From Brachypodium distachyon (lineage: Eukaryota > Streptophyta > Magnoliopsida > Poales > Poaceae), in contig NC_016133.3 in the NCBI RefSeq assembly GCF_000005505.3, positions 40,637,237 through 40,701,236 on the forward strand: a stretch of 64,000 nt of DNA. Direction: 5' to 3'. Below the pieces are notes generated by a model that saw only the letters and a list, made by a program, of their open reading frames with translations, did not search any database and had not been told where the DNA came from. Position numbers and translations under genes: made by a program. Shown here piece after piece: positions 11,424 to 23,500 of the stretch; within the stretch, counting starts at the first letter, position 1; each line of letters begins with the position of its first letter.

Positions 11424-12568
11424 AAATGTCCACTTGAGTTGGGAAGCGAAAGAATGGAGTGGCATCATCAAGTATTTTGAATCTCCTCTTGAGTGACCCA
11501 AATGCGCGCTCTACGGTCACTCGAAGAGAAGAATGCCTAAGGTTGAACAACTCCTTCTCATTTTGCACAGGATTGTTCCCCCACTCATTCAAATGGTATC
11601 TCACACCACGAAAAGGAGGCAAAAATCACGGTTTGGCTCCATACCCAGCATCAACTAGGTAATATTTTCCTAACATGAGGGACAAGTTGGTTACTTTGGT
11701 ACATTTGAATTAATTATACTAAGAAATGAAGCTACATAATTGATTTATTACCTTGTGGGACACATAATCCATTTGGACGTTCTAAAGCATCTCTTAAAAC
11801 TAGAGCATCATGGGCTGTCCCCTCCCAACCAGCCAGCACATATGTGAAGCGTAGATCAAAATCGACAGCAGCCATTACATTTTGACTAGCATGGGACTTT
11901 CTACCACAAAAGGCTGGCTCCATGGCCTTAGTAACAGAAGTTCGAATATGTGTACCATCGATAGCTCCAACACAATCCTATTTGGTAAAATAAAAGCCAA
12001 AATTCATTAGAACCCTTACAGTTTCATGTCTACATTATTTTAATACAATTGCCACTCATTCTCATACCTGAAAGTATGGATCCCACATGTAATTTCCTTG
12101 TATTTTCGTTGGTGTCTCCATCGAAGGCTTCCTAATAAGTTCATTTCGTAGTTCACCAATGGCATGAAGAACTAGGTTGAAATAACGGCTAACAGTTTCA
12201 CCGGACCTATCAAAATTAGTGGCAACTAACCTATTCCTAAGGTTATGCCCAACGGTGTTCAAAAACATGGCTACTTGTTGTTCGACACACATGTGAATTG
12301 TGTCGTGAAGCAATTGACGATCCCTCAAAAGTTTACAAAATCGGAAGAAAGGTTCTCTTCTAAGCCTAAGCATGTTTATACATGTCGTGTCATTCTTCCA
12401 TATCTTATTATCTAGATACTCTATTCTCATCCTATCCCTATCAAACATTGGCCCATATGTAATATATTCTCTCCTTTTCCTTTTCCTAGACTCAACAACC
12501 ACAGCCATCATCGAGATAAGCATATACGATGCAGCCGCATAAATCAACATCTTTGTCCTGTTATCCAT
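11424..12568 (-). pseudogene. Harbinger transposase (DDE_4/ALP1-like) with an in-frame stop
   Basis: Predicted exons 12568-12068, 11977-11752 and 11669-about 11424. The protein starts MDNRTKMLIYAAASYML. The catalytic blocks are recognisable: DCVGAIDGTHI (first Asp), GWEGTAHDALVLRDAL (second Asp) and SLRVTVERAFGSLKRRF (Glu). After LVDAGYGAKP a TGA stop occurs at 11628-11626, where homologues continue with FLPPFRGVRYHL in the same frame. The nonsense codon separates the Glu-bearing third part from the rest, so this copy should not make a full transposase. The 3' end beyond PTQVDI is uncertain. Confidence 0.82.
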
Positions 12569-12784
12569 CTACAATTCAAGGTTCACAAAATAATCTCAAC
12601 TTCACATGCAAATCAGTAAACACTACAAGCAATTCTACCATGCAAATATAAAGATAGATGTATCAATACCACATACCTCAGCTTTGCAAAGTCACAAGTC
12701 CTCTTCCTTTGTGTCCTGCATGAAGATACATAGAGTGAGATTGACAAAAATAAAACCACAGAACAAAAGAGAGAGCCAATCGGG

Positions 12785-13330
12785 AGAGGGAAATCAGAAG
12801 AGAGGTAGAGGGAGAGAGAGGTAGGCACAGGGAGATGGAGATGGTGGTGGGCCGCGAGAGGGAGATGGGGGTGGCCAGATCTGAGAGGGAGAAGGTGATG
12901 GGGTGGCGGCCGGATTTGAGAGAGCAGCAGAGGGAGAGGGAGATGGTGCGGCCAGGGGAGGGAGATGGAGAGGGAGATGGAGACGGCCGGGGGAGGGAGA
13001 TGGAGAGGGAGATGGGGACGGCCGGGGGAGGGAGATGGGGCGACCGGGGGAGGAAGAGGGAGAGGGAGATGGGGTGGCCGGGGGAGGAAGAGGGAGATGG
13101 GGACGGTCGGAAGGAGATGGGGGTGGCCAGATCTGAGAGGGAGAAAGGTGATGGGGTGGCGACCGGATTTGAGAGAGAAGCAAAGGGAGAGGGAGAGAAG
13201 GAGAGGGTCGGCCGGATTTGAGCGAGACAGGGAGGGAGATCACCTGAGAGCGCCTCCTCGCCGCCGCCAACTCGCCAGAGAGAGAGAGTGGAGTGGAGTC
13301 GCGAGAGGTCGGGGGAGGAGGTGAAAAGAG
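12785..13330. repeat. GGGAGATGG-rich minisatellite
   Basis: A purine-rich tract built from many degenerate copies of GAGGGAGATGG and GGGGACGGCCGGGGGAGG, interrupted by two copies of a GGTGGCCAGATCTGAGAGGGAGAA unit that differ slightly. It lies in the 5' part of the Harbinger element, upstream of its transposase. Long frames in it on both strands are only the result of the repeat. Confidence 0.8.
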
Positions 13331-13589
13331 GGGGAAAAGAGGGGGGAAACGCTTCGGCCGCGCGCTTGCCCACGCTTGGCTCGCCTCGTCCGGCCAAATT
13401 TCTGGGATTTGCTCAGCCAGCATCTGAGAGGAATATGCTTCCTAGCTGGTTGTCCATATCCATGCCATCCACCCAACCAAATGAACGCCATCCAGGAAAA
13501 ATGTGAATATTCCTATCCCATCCACCCCTAGGCAGACAACCAAACGCACCCAAAATGTACAGGAGGGTTAATAAGTCAGCAGAAATCCT

Positions 13590-13595
13590 TTTATT
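13590..13595 (-). terminator. Polyadenylation signal of the ATP synthase d gene
   Basis: AATAAA on the minus strand, about 250 bases after the stop codon and only about 40 bases from the edge of the Harbinger element. Confidence 0.5.
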
Positions 13596-13846
13596 GAAAG
13601 TAGAAAGATCAGAAAGCATGTTCTTTGCCTGACAAAACAACAGCCTCCAAAACAGTGAGGTCCAAAGCAGCCGATTTGCATTTGAATTGCAACAACAAAA
13701 AAACACCATAGCTAGCTGGAATTTCAACAGGAGCCATCTCACATGTCATGGAACCACCGACATTTGGAAAGTGAAATTCATCTGTACACACTGGGACACA
13801 GCAAATTATTGGTTCTTCCAAGAAAAGGAAACTGGAGTCTGGTGCT

Positions 13847-16800
13847 TCAGTATCCCCAGTTATCATTACGGATTTCATCGTCGAACTTCTGCTTGAGTTC
13901 AGGATGCTTTGCAAAGTATTCATCGGCTGTCATTGTGCTGATCTTTTTCTGTGCACATAAACAAGATGTTTAAATAGATAGAAATATGCTTTCAAATATG
14001 AAAGAAATTTAATCTCCTGAATAGATGGACAAATGTTATTGCAAAGATCTTCCTCACCTTCATCTCCCTAAGTTCAGCAATCTCCTTCTCTATCCTCTCT
14101 GACTCCTTCAGAGACATTTGCTCTGCTTCTTTTAGTTCAACCAGCTATACATGAAATACATAAAGGGATATAAAGTGCATCAATATCTAAAGTGGGTAAT
14201 GACAGCTTACGAAAGGAAGAATGTCCTTGTGCAGCCGAACTGAGAATACCAACAGCGCAAACAAGGAGACATAAAATCAACTTGTGCAGAAAATAATAAC
14301 CAGAGTAAATAGTTCCTTACTAGAGCATCAAACTTTGGTTTGTATTCAGGAGTCACAGTGTCAACATACTTGGGGATCTCAATGCCTGCAATAAAGTTAT
14401 ATTGATCATCTAATAAGTATTAAGTAGACAGAACAAAAACAATGACAGCACATCATCTCAATTGCTCAAAATTTGATGAGTACTGTCTAGTTAATTGCTC
14501 ATGTAACGACAACAATATTTTAAGAATATCACACACCATATAGTACTAACTTCTGGCTTCTATCAAATGGATAAATGTAGCCTAACAATCATAGATCCTA
14601 TAGTTACAAACCAGTTAACATATTACAGTGCAGCATAAAGTATACTAGTTCAGACTTCAGACCCAAAGTGTAACTTCTTCCTTCTAAATCAATTAGTAGT
14701 ATAATTATAACCAGATGAACATTGACAAGGGAGGGAATAAGCACTTGTGAGCAATATAGTAAGATGTGGAATGAGTTAATCTTCAAGGAGTTGACAAGAA
14801 AATAAAAACATGGGTTGATTTGAGAGCTTCTAATGTCTAAATGGGATATTAAGAATTTTTATCCTTGGCGAATGACTAGAAGAGGCACAAAAGAGTGATT
14901 GGCCAGAGAAATGTCCAGTTGTCTGCATGCTAAGTTACTAACCCATATAATGAACTAATGAAGGGAACGTATCTGGTGAATCCGGGGTATGTTGTGTATC
15001 CCTGCATCCATGCTTTGTGAGACGAATGATCCTAATCGTACGCATTACATCTAAAGAGGCTGACATTTACGATTACACGCCCGCCACCAAATTAAGCCGT
15101 CGTTTCCTATTTCAAAACCCCCCCTAGACTTCCATGTCCAACGAAACCCACACCTCGTCTCCTCCCCACGTCCGGGCTGCCCTACACCTCTCGCCGCCGC
15201 CGCAGTGAGTCGCGAAGGAGCAGAAGGTTAGGAGGACCACGTGGGCGGCGGGACGCGTTGCATCTCGTTGAGAACTCATCTGCGTCCACTGCCATGGTGA
15301 TCTCACCCAAGCTGCAGCAGGCCCCGCCGGTGCCCACGGATCCCATCATCGCGGAAGGCGGCGAGCTAGCGGCCGCGGCGATTTGTCAACAGGGGCTGTC
15401 GTCATCGCTCAATACGTGGGGCCGGGAGCCACGTGTGCTGCGACGCGCACGCGTCAACCGTACCGGCGACGCCATCTCCCTCGCTGCTTCCAGGCGGGCC
15501 GCGGGCCATCCTCAACCGACACACAGCCCAGCAGCGGTCGACGATGGCTCGACGAGGTTGGGGAGAAGGCAGCGAGGCGTAGGTCTTCTCCGTTGAGGCC
15601 GAGGCGACCCCGCCGCCGTGGAAGCTGCACATCCGACAACGTCGCCCTGCCATAGCCTATAGCGCTGTCGCCGCGCGGCCGCGTGCGTCTCCGTGAGGCC
15701 GTGACTAGCCAAACGATTGCTCTGGACTGCGACCTGTAAGTCTGCATCTTGCGGGAGAGTATGGAGGCGGCTATGGCGATCTGGACCTGCAGGCTGCAAC
15801 ACATCTCGCTAGGGAAACAACTCAAACAAGCTGATCTGCAGTCAGCGGGTCAAAGCAGGGGATGTTTTGTGCAAAAGAAATGGATACAATAGGTGAAATA
15901 ACCTAATACATAGGATTTTAATTAGACGGCTAAGGATGTGAGGATGCACGGATGCACCACTCCTGCGGATTCATGTGATACGTTCCCACTAATGAAATCA
16001 TGAAACTGGTTACTATCTTTTTTGAGAACCTCCGTTCATAACTTTTTAAAACCAATAACAGGCATTGCTAGTATACTAGAAGGAAATCAGGCAGTGGTAT
16101 GGACTAATTCACAACACGACAACTCGTGTTCCCAACCAAATTCACAATATTGATTGAGAGACAGTTCACTCCAGAGAAATCAAAACAGGAAGTCAACAAT
16201 ATGCAAACATCCTCAATGGTACCAAGAACAAACATTGTATTAGCTCTACTAACACTTGGTTGTAGAAATACATAGATTTGAAAGATAATGTTGCTTACTG
16301 TCATAAGCCTCCTTGTACATGTCAACCACTTTAGCTCCAATTCCTTTTCTGTAGTACTCCCAGTCAATCGGTTTGGGTTCCTTTAATAACAGCAATACAG
16401 TCATTGACGGCACATTGATCTATTGTACAAAATTACAATGACTAGAAACACGAATACAATTCAGGTAAATGCATGTCCTCAAGACCTCAAGGCTTATATT
16501 ACAAGTTCTAGACTGTTTTCAAGATATAATTAGCCAAATACTATGAGTACAAGCATCCAACGTGACAGAAAGTGGCACTTAATTCACCATAAAATAATCT
16601 TGTTCCACGTGAAGCTTGTTACGTACTGAGAAATGTTTATTTGCACTATGAAAGACAAAACTCATGAAAGCTATTATTCCTTTAGTCAGAAGAATGCATA
16701 TCATAGCTGATGAATCGTCGTGCTATTTGTCATGGACATGGAGGGCTCAAACACAGAAATACAAGTTGACTACTCCAAAAGATAAGATGTATAATGGCTC

Positions 16801-17416
16801 TTCTGGCCCTGTGTCTTGATAAGCATGACCCCAAACAATCAAATTTCCCATGCTTTGAAACATCACAATTGGTAATCCAACAGAACGTATTAATAGTTTA
16901 ATACCCGGTACTATTCTGAAACAGTAGCGTGACTGCTCACAGAACAAAATCAACAATGATCACCGAGCAAAAATGCAACAATAGCCTATTCACCAGCCAT
17001 CCAATACCCAAAATCTCACTAAATTGTATCAGCCCTCACACGGGTTATTAGAAAGCACAGGCGTTACAGAGTTCCCAACAAATATGATTTGTTCCACTAA
17101 CAATTCGTCATGAAATTCCTACGCTCAATAATACATAAGGACCGGATCCGATAATAGGATGACGATGAGGTCCTGGAAGAGGGGCGGCCAGATCTGGGAA
17201 CCCTAGTTCAAATCGGACGGAGCGAGAAGGCGACGGGAGGGATACCTGCGAGAACTTGGTCTGGAGCTGGTTGTTGACGTCCTCGAAGGTGCGGCGGAGG
17301 GTGGCAAACTCCTTGCGCGCCTCCTCGGAGACGAGCATCTTGGCCATGCCGTCCCAGTCGATGGCCTTCCCGGCCTTCACGGCCAAATCAGCGACCTTCT
17401 TCCCACTCCCGCTCAT
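13847..17416 (-). CDS. ATPQ: ATP synthase subunit d, mitochondrial
   Basis: Predicted 168 residues in five exons: 17416-17246, 16380-16299, 14385-14321, 14144-14058 and 13948-13847, all GT-AG and in frame. The start MSGSGKKVADLAVKAGKAI, the block IDWDGMAKMLVSEEARKEF, PIDWEYYRKGIGAKVVDMY, the helical EAEQMSLKESERIEKEIAEL and the end DEIRNDNWGY match plant subunit d along its whole length, which is the usual size. The protein is part of the peripheral stalk that holds the F1 head to the Fo part of mitochondrial complex V. Intron 2 (16298-14386) is enlarged by a Mutator-type insertion; the exons are intact, so the gene is probably functional. Confidence 0.95.
14963..15987. mobile_element. Non-autonomous Mutator-like element (Pack-MULE-like) in an intron
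   Basis: 1,025 bp bounded by inverted ends GGGAACGTATCTGGTGAATC at the left and GGGAACGTATCACATGAATC (reverse strand) at the right, with further similarity (TGCATCC blocks) for about 50 bases. It is flanked by a perfect 9-bp duplication ACTAATGAA (14954-14962 and 15988-15996), the size typical of Mutator elements. The inside is GC-rich from about 15130 to 15830, unlike the AT-rich intron around it, and has no transposase. A gene-like interior within MULE ends is how Pack-MULEs look; I could not name a source gene. Confidence 0.85.
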
Positions 17417-18196
17417 CTTCGCCGACCTGTCGTCTCCCCCACGCCGTGCAGCCTTCCGCTCTGTCGCTCTCTGATCTCTCACCTCGCTTTCGCCGGCGCC
17501 GCGCTCCGACCGCACAAACGAAATGGGGAAACGGAACGGAGGGTCGTGTGTGCCTAGGAGGGTTTGCTCTTGTTTTTTGCAACTTTTTTTTAACAACAAA
17601 AGTATTTGGTTTTTGTTTATCAGAGTTTAGTTGTGGTTCGTGTTTGCAATTAGGAGGCAATTCAAAGGACCCAGCTTAAATCATCAGCCACTGAATCCTT
17701 AATGTGTCAATTCATATTTAAATGTTCAAATAAAATCTTGCATCCACTTGTTATTCGAAAGTAAACATTGTTTTAGAAAAGAGAGTAAATATTTTTTAGA
17801 ACGTCTGAAGCATGAAGCATGGTCATCCCATGAGTACACAATGAGCGACGTATTTGTGTCACGCCACAAAAACTTGAAGTGTTTATGTTTGAGAAACATG
17901 CGCGACTGCAACACGCATCTCTTTCTAGCATCTCTCTGAGACGTAAAACTTTTTTAAAAACACACATTCTGCAACAACAAAATTAGTGGTTTTAAAAGAC
18001 CGATCAAGTTACTAAAAAAAAAGGCTGAGTCTCTAACAAAATAGGAGCATTGAATATGGTTGTTTGTCATCATAGTGCATTACCGTAATCACGCCTTTTC
18101 AACTATTATTTGCTTGTTTTATTTTTAAGATAATCATTTTTTATTTTTCTCACGATAGATTACAAAAATAAGCCCATATCGTAGTTTCTTTGTTTC
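17417..18196. other. Upstream of the ATP synthase d gene, AT-rich
   Basis: 17417-17540 is the GC-rich leader or promoter of the minus-strand gene. The rest is AT-rich with no supported gene. Confidence 0.4.
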
Positions 18197-19523
18197 TTAT
18201 AAAGATTTGAGTTGATGGTTGTTTGTCCACTCAATTGAGAACCCTAGGCTCTCCTATATAGCTATGAAATGAATGTAATTGCACCCTTTTGATATTACAG
18301 ATATATGTATCACGGTCCTTTGACTGAACCGATGTATATTTTGAGATAGTTATATTGAGATCAAACTTTGAAGTAAAAACAAAAGTGTATTTAAGCAACT
18401 TGTGCAAAATAGTAATAATTTCGTAGCAATTCACGTGCATTTAGCTAGAAATAACCAAAAACTGAGTCCAAGTAATGAAACGTACGATCCATGTGACTAG
18501 AAACACATAGAAAAGAGCAAACATGCATACACGGGAAGGATGCAAACACTTCTAGTTTAATTCTCAAATCTCCTATTAGGTCAAAATTTGAAAAAGAGAT
18601 TTGAGAATTGAATTAGATGTTGGTCTTTCGTGAAAACTTCTTATAAAATTTTGAGTTGGTGGTTGCCCGTTCACTCCATTCAAAACCTAAACTATCACAT
18701 CCCATATAGCTAGCTAGGAAATGAATGTAATCGCACCTACTTGATATGGTAGATATATTTATCTTGGTCTTTTTACTGGACCGATGTATATTTTTGAGAT
18801 AGTTGCATTGAGCCCAAAATTTGAAAATATAAGAACAAAAGTGTATTTAAGCAACTTATGCAAAATAATAACAATAATTTTGTAGCAATGCATGGACATT
18901 TAGCTAATAATAACCAAAATGTGAGTCCAAGTAATGAAACCATACGATCCGTGTGACCAGGCCCGTACACTAGCAGGGACAGGCTGGCCGACGGAACAGG
19001 GCCCCTAATTTTCAGGGGCCACCAAAAATTCCTTAAGTACTAGTACTACTAATAGTTACCTTAATTAATTTCTCTGCTTAATACTTCACTGGATAGAAGG
19101 CCCAATGGCTCATGGAAACAGGCAGGAAAGGAAAAATGGCCACATGACCGATCAATCAACCCACCACATGTATCGCACGCTCATAGCTTTGTATAGTCTG
19201 TACGCTGGCACCCTACGCTTGCGAGTAGTACTACTCCGTAGTATATGGTTTGGTACTAAGTGTCGCACTAAGTAGTAGCATATCTGGAAGTCGTATAATT
19301 AAATGAAAAATTGTATTTTTGTTATCGGCAAACACAATTTTAAGGCTTCATTTTAGATTTCGCACGGGGCCTCAAATTTCTAGGTACGGCCCTGCGTGTG
19401 ACTAGAAACACACAATAAGAGCAAACATGCACACGGTACGGATGTAAAACGGGATGACCTATGATTCTCAAATCTCCATGTAAATAAGACATTTGAGAAT
19501 CGAATTAGAGGTGGTCATTTGCG
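18197..19523. repeat. Diverged tandem duplication, about 442-bp unit
   Basis: Copy 1 is about 18197-18638. Copy 2 is about 18639-18957 and resumes at 19403-19523 after a hAT-like insertion. Shared landmarks are GAAATGAATGTAAT, ACCGATGTATATTTT, AAAAGTGTATTTAAGCAACT and GAGTCCAAGTAATGAAAC. The copies are roughly 80% alike by eye. Confidence 0.8.
18958..19394. mobile_element. Non-autonomous hAT-like element
   Basis: 437 bp with ends CAGGCCCGTAC and GTACGGCCCTG (inverted match with one difference), next to a perfect 8-bp duplication CGTGTGAC at 18950-18957 and 19395-19402. An 8-bp duplication and CAGGG-type ends are the marks of the hAT superfamily. No transposase frame is present. Confidence 0.85.
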
Positions 19524-20559
19524 AGATCAAGCTTGCATCCATATCAAATGACAAGCAGAATCAGATAAAAATGTTCAACTGCATCTTGAATATATAATGT
19601 AGAAAGTACAACATATTGAGGTTTTCCATTCCGATATCCAATCTCCTCGATTGGTGATTTATGCTATGGACGTACTAGTCGAAAGAAGGACGTAAAATCT
19701 TTCTCGAAGGTGACCCATACAAATATACAATGTTTGTTTATCCTGTCAGCCTAACAGGTTTCCTCTTGACTTTGCGCACACACCTGCCACGAGTTGCAGT
19801 CTTGCAGATGACGTGAAGCAAACACCACATGTCTGCATCCATCAAAGCAGCGACGGAATTCTACCATGGATGGACAATTTTACCTGGAAGAGATGGCCCG
19901 CTCCGGCGCCGAAACGAGTTTTCGGCAACGCGAGATCTTTGCATATGCGGACTACCGCACACACACATTGGACGTGTTTACTTCACGTACGTCTTCGGCT
20001 GATCGAGGGTCTTTAGTTCCTGGGTATTGAAATGAATTCCACGCTACCTTTAGGCTCGTTTGAACTTGAGCCAAAGATGAGTGGATCTGTTTTTCCAGAA
20101 TCAAGCAAGGCACATAAACTGTCGGTGGATGCATGCATGAACAGACAGCAGTACGAGAGGAATCGTGGCGGAGACAGTCGTCATCCAACTGCCATCACGT
20201 CGTGTACCAAGTCGTAAATTCGTGAGCAATAGCCACCTACCAGATAGGCAGATAGGCTACCAACGGAAACCAGATAAAAGAAGGCAGCAGTGGTCAGGCA
20301 ATTTTAACTGATAGTTTTTTTTTTCACACGCCATGACGCACCGACAGGCAGTGAATTATCCAGTATGTTTGGATATGATGCCTTTTGCGCTAGTTTGGAA
20401 CAAACCCGTGGATCCACCTAAGGATCAAAGAACAGAACAAGAAGCTATGCAGTGACGAGGATTTCTTTCATCTCTAGGGACTGCACTTTTTCATATTTTC
20501 ATCGCAACGAGATAATTAACAGATGCTACATTATTTCTCTACAACCCAAACCCTCTGTA
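19524..20559. other. Intergenic, 3' flank of the ubiquitin protease gene
   Basis: No supported gene. Frames at 19813-20016 and 20032-20217 are short and unlike known proteins. Confidence 0.4.
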
Positions 20560-23500
20560 TCAATAAAATGTTTGGGCGGTCCTTTCCCTAGCCGATCTTC
20601 TCGATAAAACACTGCCCCTGACTTCTCCAGGGTCATGCTCCGTACCTAACTGCCTATATTGTTCTGTTAACTTACTACTCGACTGTTGTTTACTTCGGTC
20701 AGTGTACAAGTAGGACGAGCTCTCACCACCCTCGAACCAGCCACCTCTGGTACCCTGCTCAATAAATCTCTCGGCACTGCCTGCATGATCCGCCTCCCGG
20801 CCAGATGAGCTGGTGCCCAAGGTAGATCTCGACCGGGAATATGTTGTATAGTCTGTCTCGTCGTGTGCTGCTGCAGACCCTCCCTGGTAAATTTGATCTG
20901 GAGTCCCAAATAAGTACTGTTCATACTCATCAGTGCTGGTTGAATTCCTTGTGCTTTCACTGCTATCTGTGCTCACTGTGCTGTGTGACCCAGCATCAGA
21001 GTTGCTGAACAGCGATGAACTCTCACTTGGACTTGGAGATTCTGCCGGTGGATATGGTGACTCTCCAAATTCGTCAAATGTACCAGTAAGGTTATCAGTA
21101 ATGTGATCTGGTATAGGTCCTTGCTTATGCCTTGTCTTCTTCGCACGTGCAGGGTCTTGAACCATTATCGCATGTCGCACAGAGCTTGGCGCCCTTGGTG
21201 AACACCTGATATAATTAATGCAGGATTTTAGAATCTCCAGTAAAAATCCTGGCAAGAGAACACAGGAAATTGCTAGTATCTACTCAGAAGAGAATTGTGG
21301 TATTTACCTTGCATAGAGCAGCATGTATGCACACTTCGACATGACATTTTCCAGGGACACCGATTTGACCTGCACACAGCAGCCGGCTATTTAGATCAGA
21401 GGAACATGCTTACATGCTAGAGGAACACCAAAAGTGACTGTCAAAGCCATATAATAATATGTCTAGTAATGTATTCCAAACATATCGATTATTCTCATTA
21501 TCCAATAAGATGTAAAATGATCTGATTGCTACTCCAATAAGATGTTTACGTTTATTTAGGACTCCAATACTAGATACAGAACACAGTGTTAACAAAAAAA
21601 GGTATTAATACATGCAGCTTTACAAAAGATTATTTAAACAAATGGGCAGGCATAGCCGCCTAGCCACCTTGGATGTACAGAAAGAAGTATACCTGACTGT
21701 CATCTGTCTTGTACCACTTCCCATGTGTGTCCTTGACGTAACATACATAATGACCAGAAAAGGCAGCATTCATAACATCATGATGGACAACCACTCCATA
21801 TAGGCTGTAAACAGGTGAATTGTCATCAGTTGTGCTCATGTAGCTAGACAAGTTCAGGGTCTCTGGGAATCTGATGGCTTTGCTGATCTTCCCGAACTTG
21901 CCAGACTGTAAATAAAAAGGGAATGATTAGTGGATCTCTATAAGCTTTCAAGGCTTATTTAACGTAATCAAAACTAAAACACATGAACAATCAACTTCAG
22001 GAGAAAGTTTACACTTGTATTAGTGTTTGTCATCATCAAAGAGGGTTACATAAGCGCCCTTAGCATCTAACCCTCTGTGATTTACATACAATAGAGTTCA
22101 CTTTCAAGTAACAGAAAATAAGTTACTAGTAGTACCTGATATCTTTTCAATGCAATTGTCAGGACATTTGGTGCTTCTGATATTGTCAACTTCTTCTTAG
22201 CACGCTCGTACGATTTGCATCTGAAAATTCAGAGTAGAATTGGGGAATTAGCATTAGGAGGAAAGAAAGCAAGGTCAAGTTACACATGAGGAATGTAATG
22301 AACAAAGAAGGGAAACCATGAACAGTTGCAGAAAGCTATAGATCAATGAAGTAACGTAACCTAGTGCATTGGTATCTATTATTTCCATCCAAGACTTCTG
22401 TAGATGTAAATCGCTGAAGTGCTTCTTCGAGCGAACTGATGTCGCCATCTATTTCAACAGTAAGATCCAACATACGCTCAGATTGCTCGGAACTACCATG
22501 GCACCTTGTGCATTTTATCTGGGGGAAAACGAGTACAGTGAGACAACGTGTATAGAAATGATCGCAGGTAACTGAATATAAAGAAATAATAGAAATATAA
22601 GTTGTTTCTGCGAAGAAAACCTTAGATCGCAGATAACCCCCGAATATCAATTGCACAAGTGTGGTTTCTTCTGCTAAACGATGAGCACCGCTTTTTCTGG
22701 CTTCCTTCATGCATACAGATTGCATAGCATCAATGGAGTGCCTGTGAACAAATCATGTAGTGTGGTAAGATTAAATATTATTCCTTGAAAGAAGGTTGTC
22801 CAAAAAAAATTAACTAAGGTTTTTAATCAAGACATGGCCATTCTAACCATTAAGCACACTCAAAGAAATTATTGTTAGTTAACTGTTCGATTAGGGTTTC
22901 TAATAACATTCAGACAACATTTCACTGCTAAGCATGTCAATCAGCACCTGATTGGACAATGGATTCCAAAGAAGTACAGTAAGCGATGATGTCAACTAAC
23001 CTTCAGTTTAACAGGAAATGAAAAAATGTGGAAGTAGTACGGTTAAACAAAATTTGGACAAAGAAATCAAATGATGCAGCACTGTCAATATAACCCACCA
23101 CTTGCAAAAGACAAGCCTGAACCTCAAGTAGATGAGGTGGACACTTAAATCTTCCACTGTTAAACAAAATTTGGACAAACAAATCAGATGATGCAGCACT
23201 GTCAATATAACCCACCACTTGCAAAAGACAAGCCTGAACCTCAAGTAGATGAGGTGGACACTTAAATCTTCCGCTGATATGTCATTATTGGTCATTTAAA
23301 AGGTGTAAAGGAGTCCCAAATTGTCAGGCAGATTCAACTTAACAGCTAAATCGTTGTGGAAACATCTACATTAAACGTCTTGGCACTTTTCAATATTCAT
23401 AGCTTCTGTGTAAACTCGAGCTTACGTTTCGTAGAAGTGTCAACAGTAAATAACTGAAGGTAATAAATAATGAATGTTGCCTTACCGAAGAAATTCATGA

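Larger units (their letters stand above)
9811..13551 (-). mobile_element. PIF/Harbinger DNA transposon, nearly full length but decayed
   Basis: About 3.7 kb with related ends: TATTTGGTTGTCTAAG near 9816 and the reverse complement of CAGACAACCAAACGCACCC near 13533-13551, plus similar subterminal blocks with TTTGGTTG and GGATGG motifs. It carries the two genes usual for PIF/Harbinger elements, a Myb/SANT-like protein and a DDE transposase, both on the minus strand. The 3-bp target duplication is not clear, so the outer limits are good to about 10 bases. It sits between the IMPACT-like promoter and the 3' end of the ATP synthase d gene. Confidence 0.8.

Noticed and set aside
12794..13423. Long frames (up to 239 codons) on both strands
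   Set aside because: They arise from the GGGAGATGG minisatellite inside the Harbinger element.
15258..15825. Gene-like frames in the intron of ATP synthase d
   Set aside because: They lie inside the Mutator-like insert; neither strand gives a recognised protein, so the DNA is recorded as a mobile element only.
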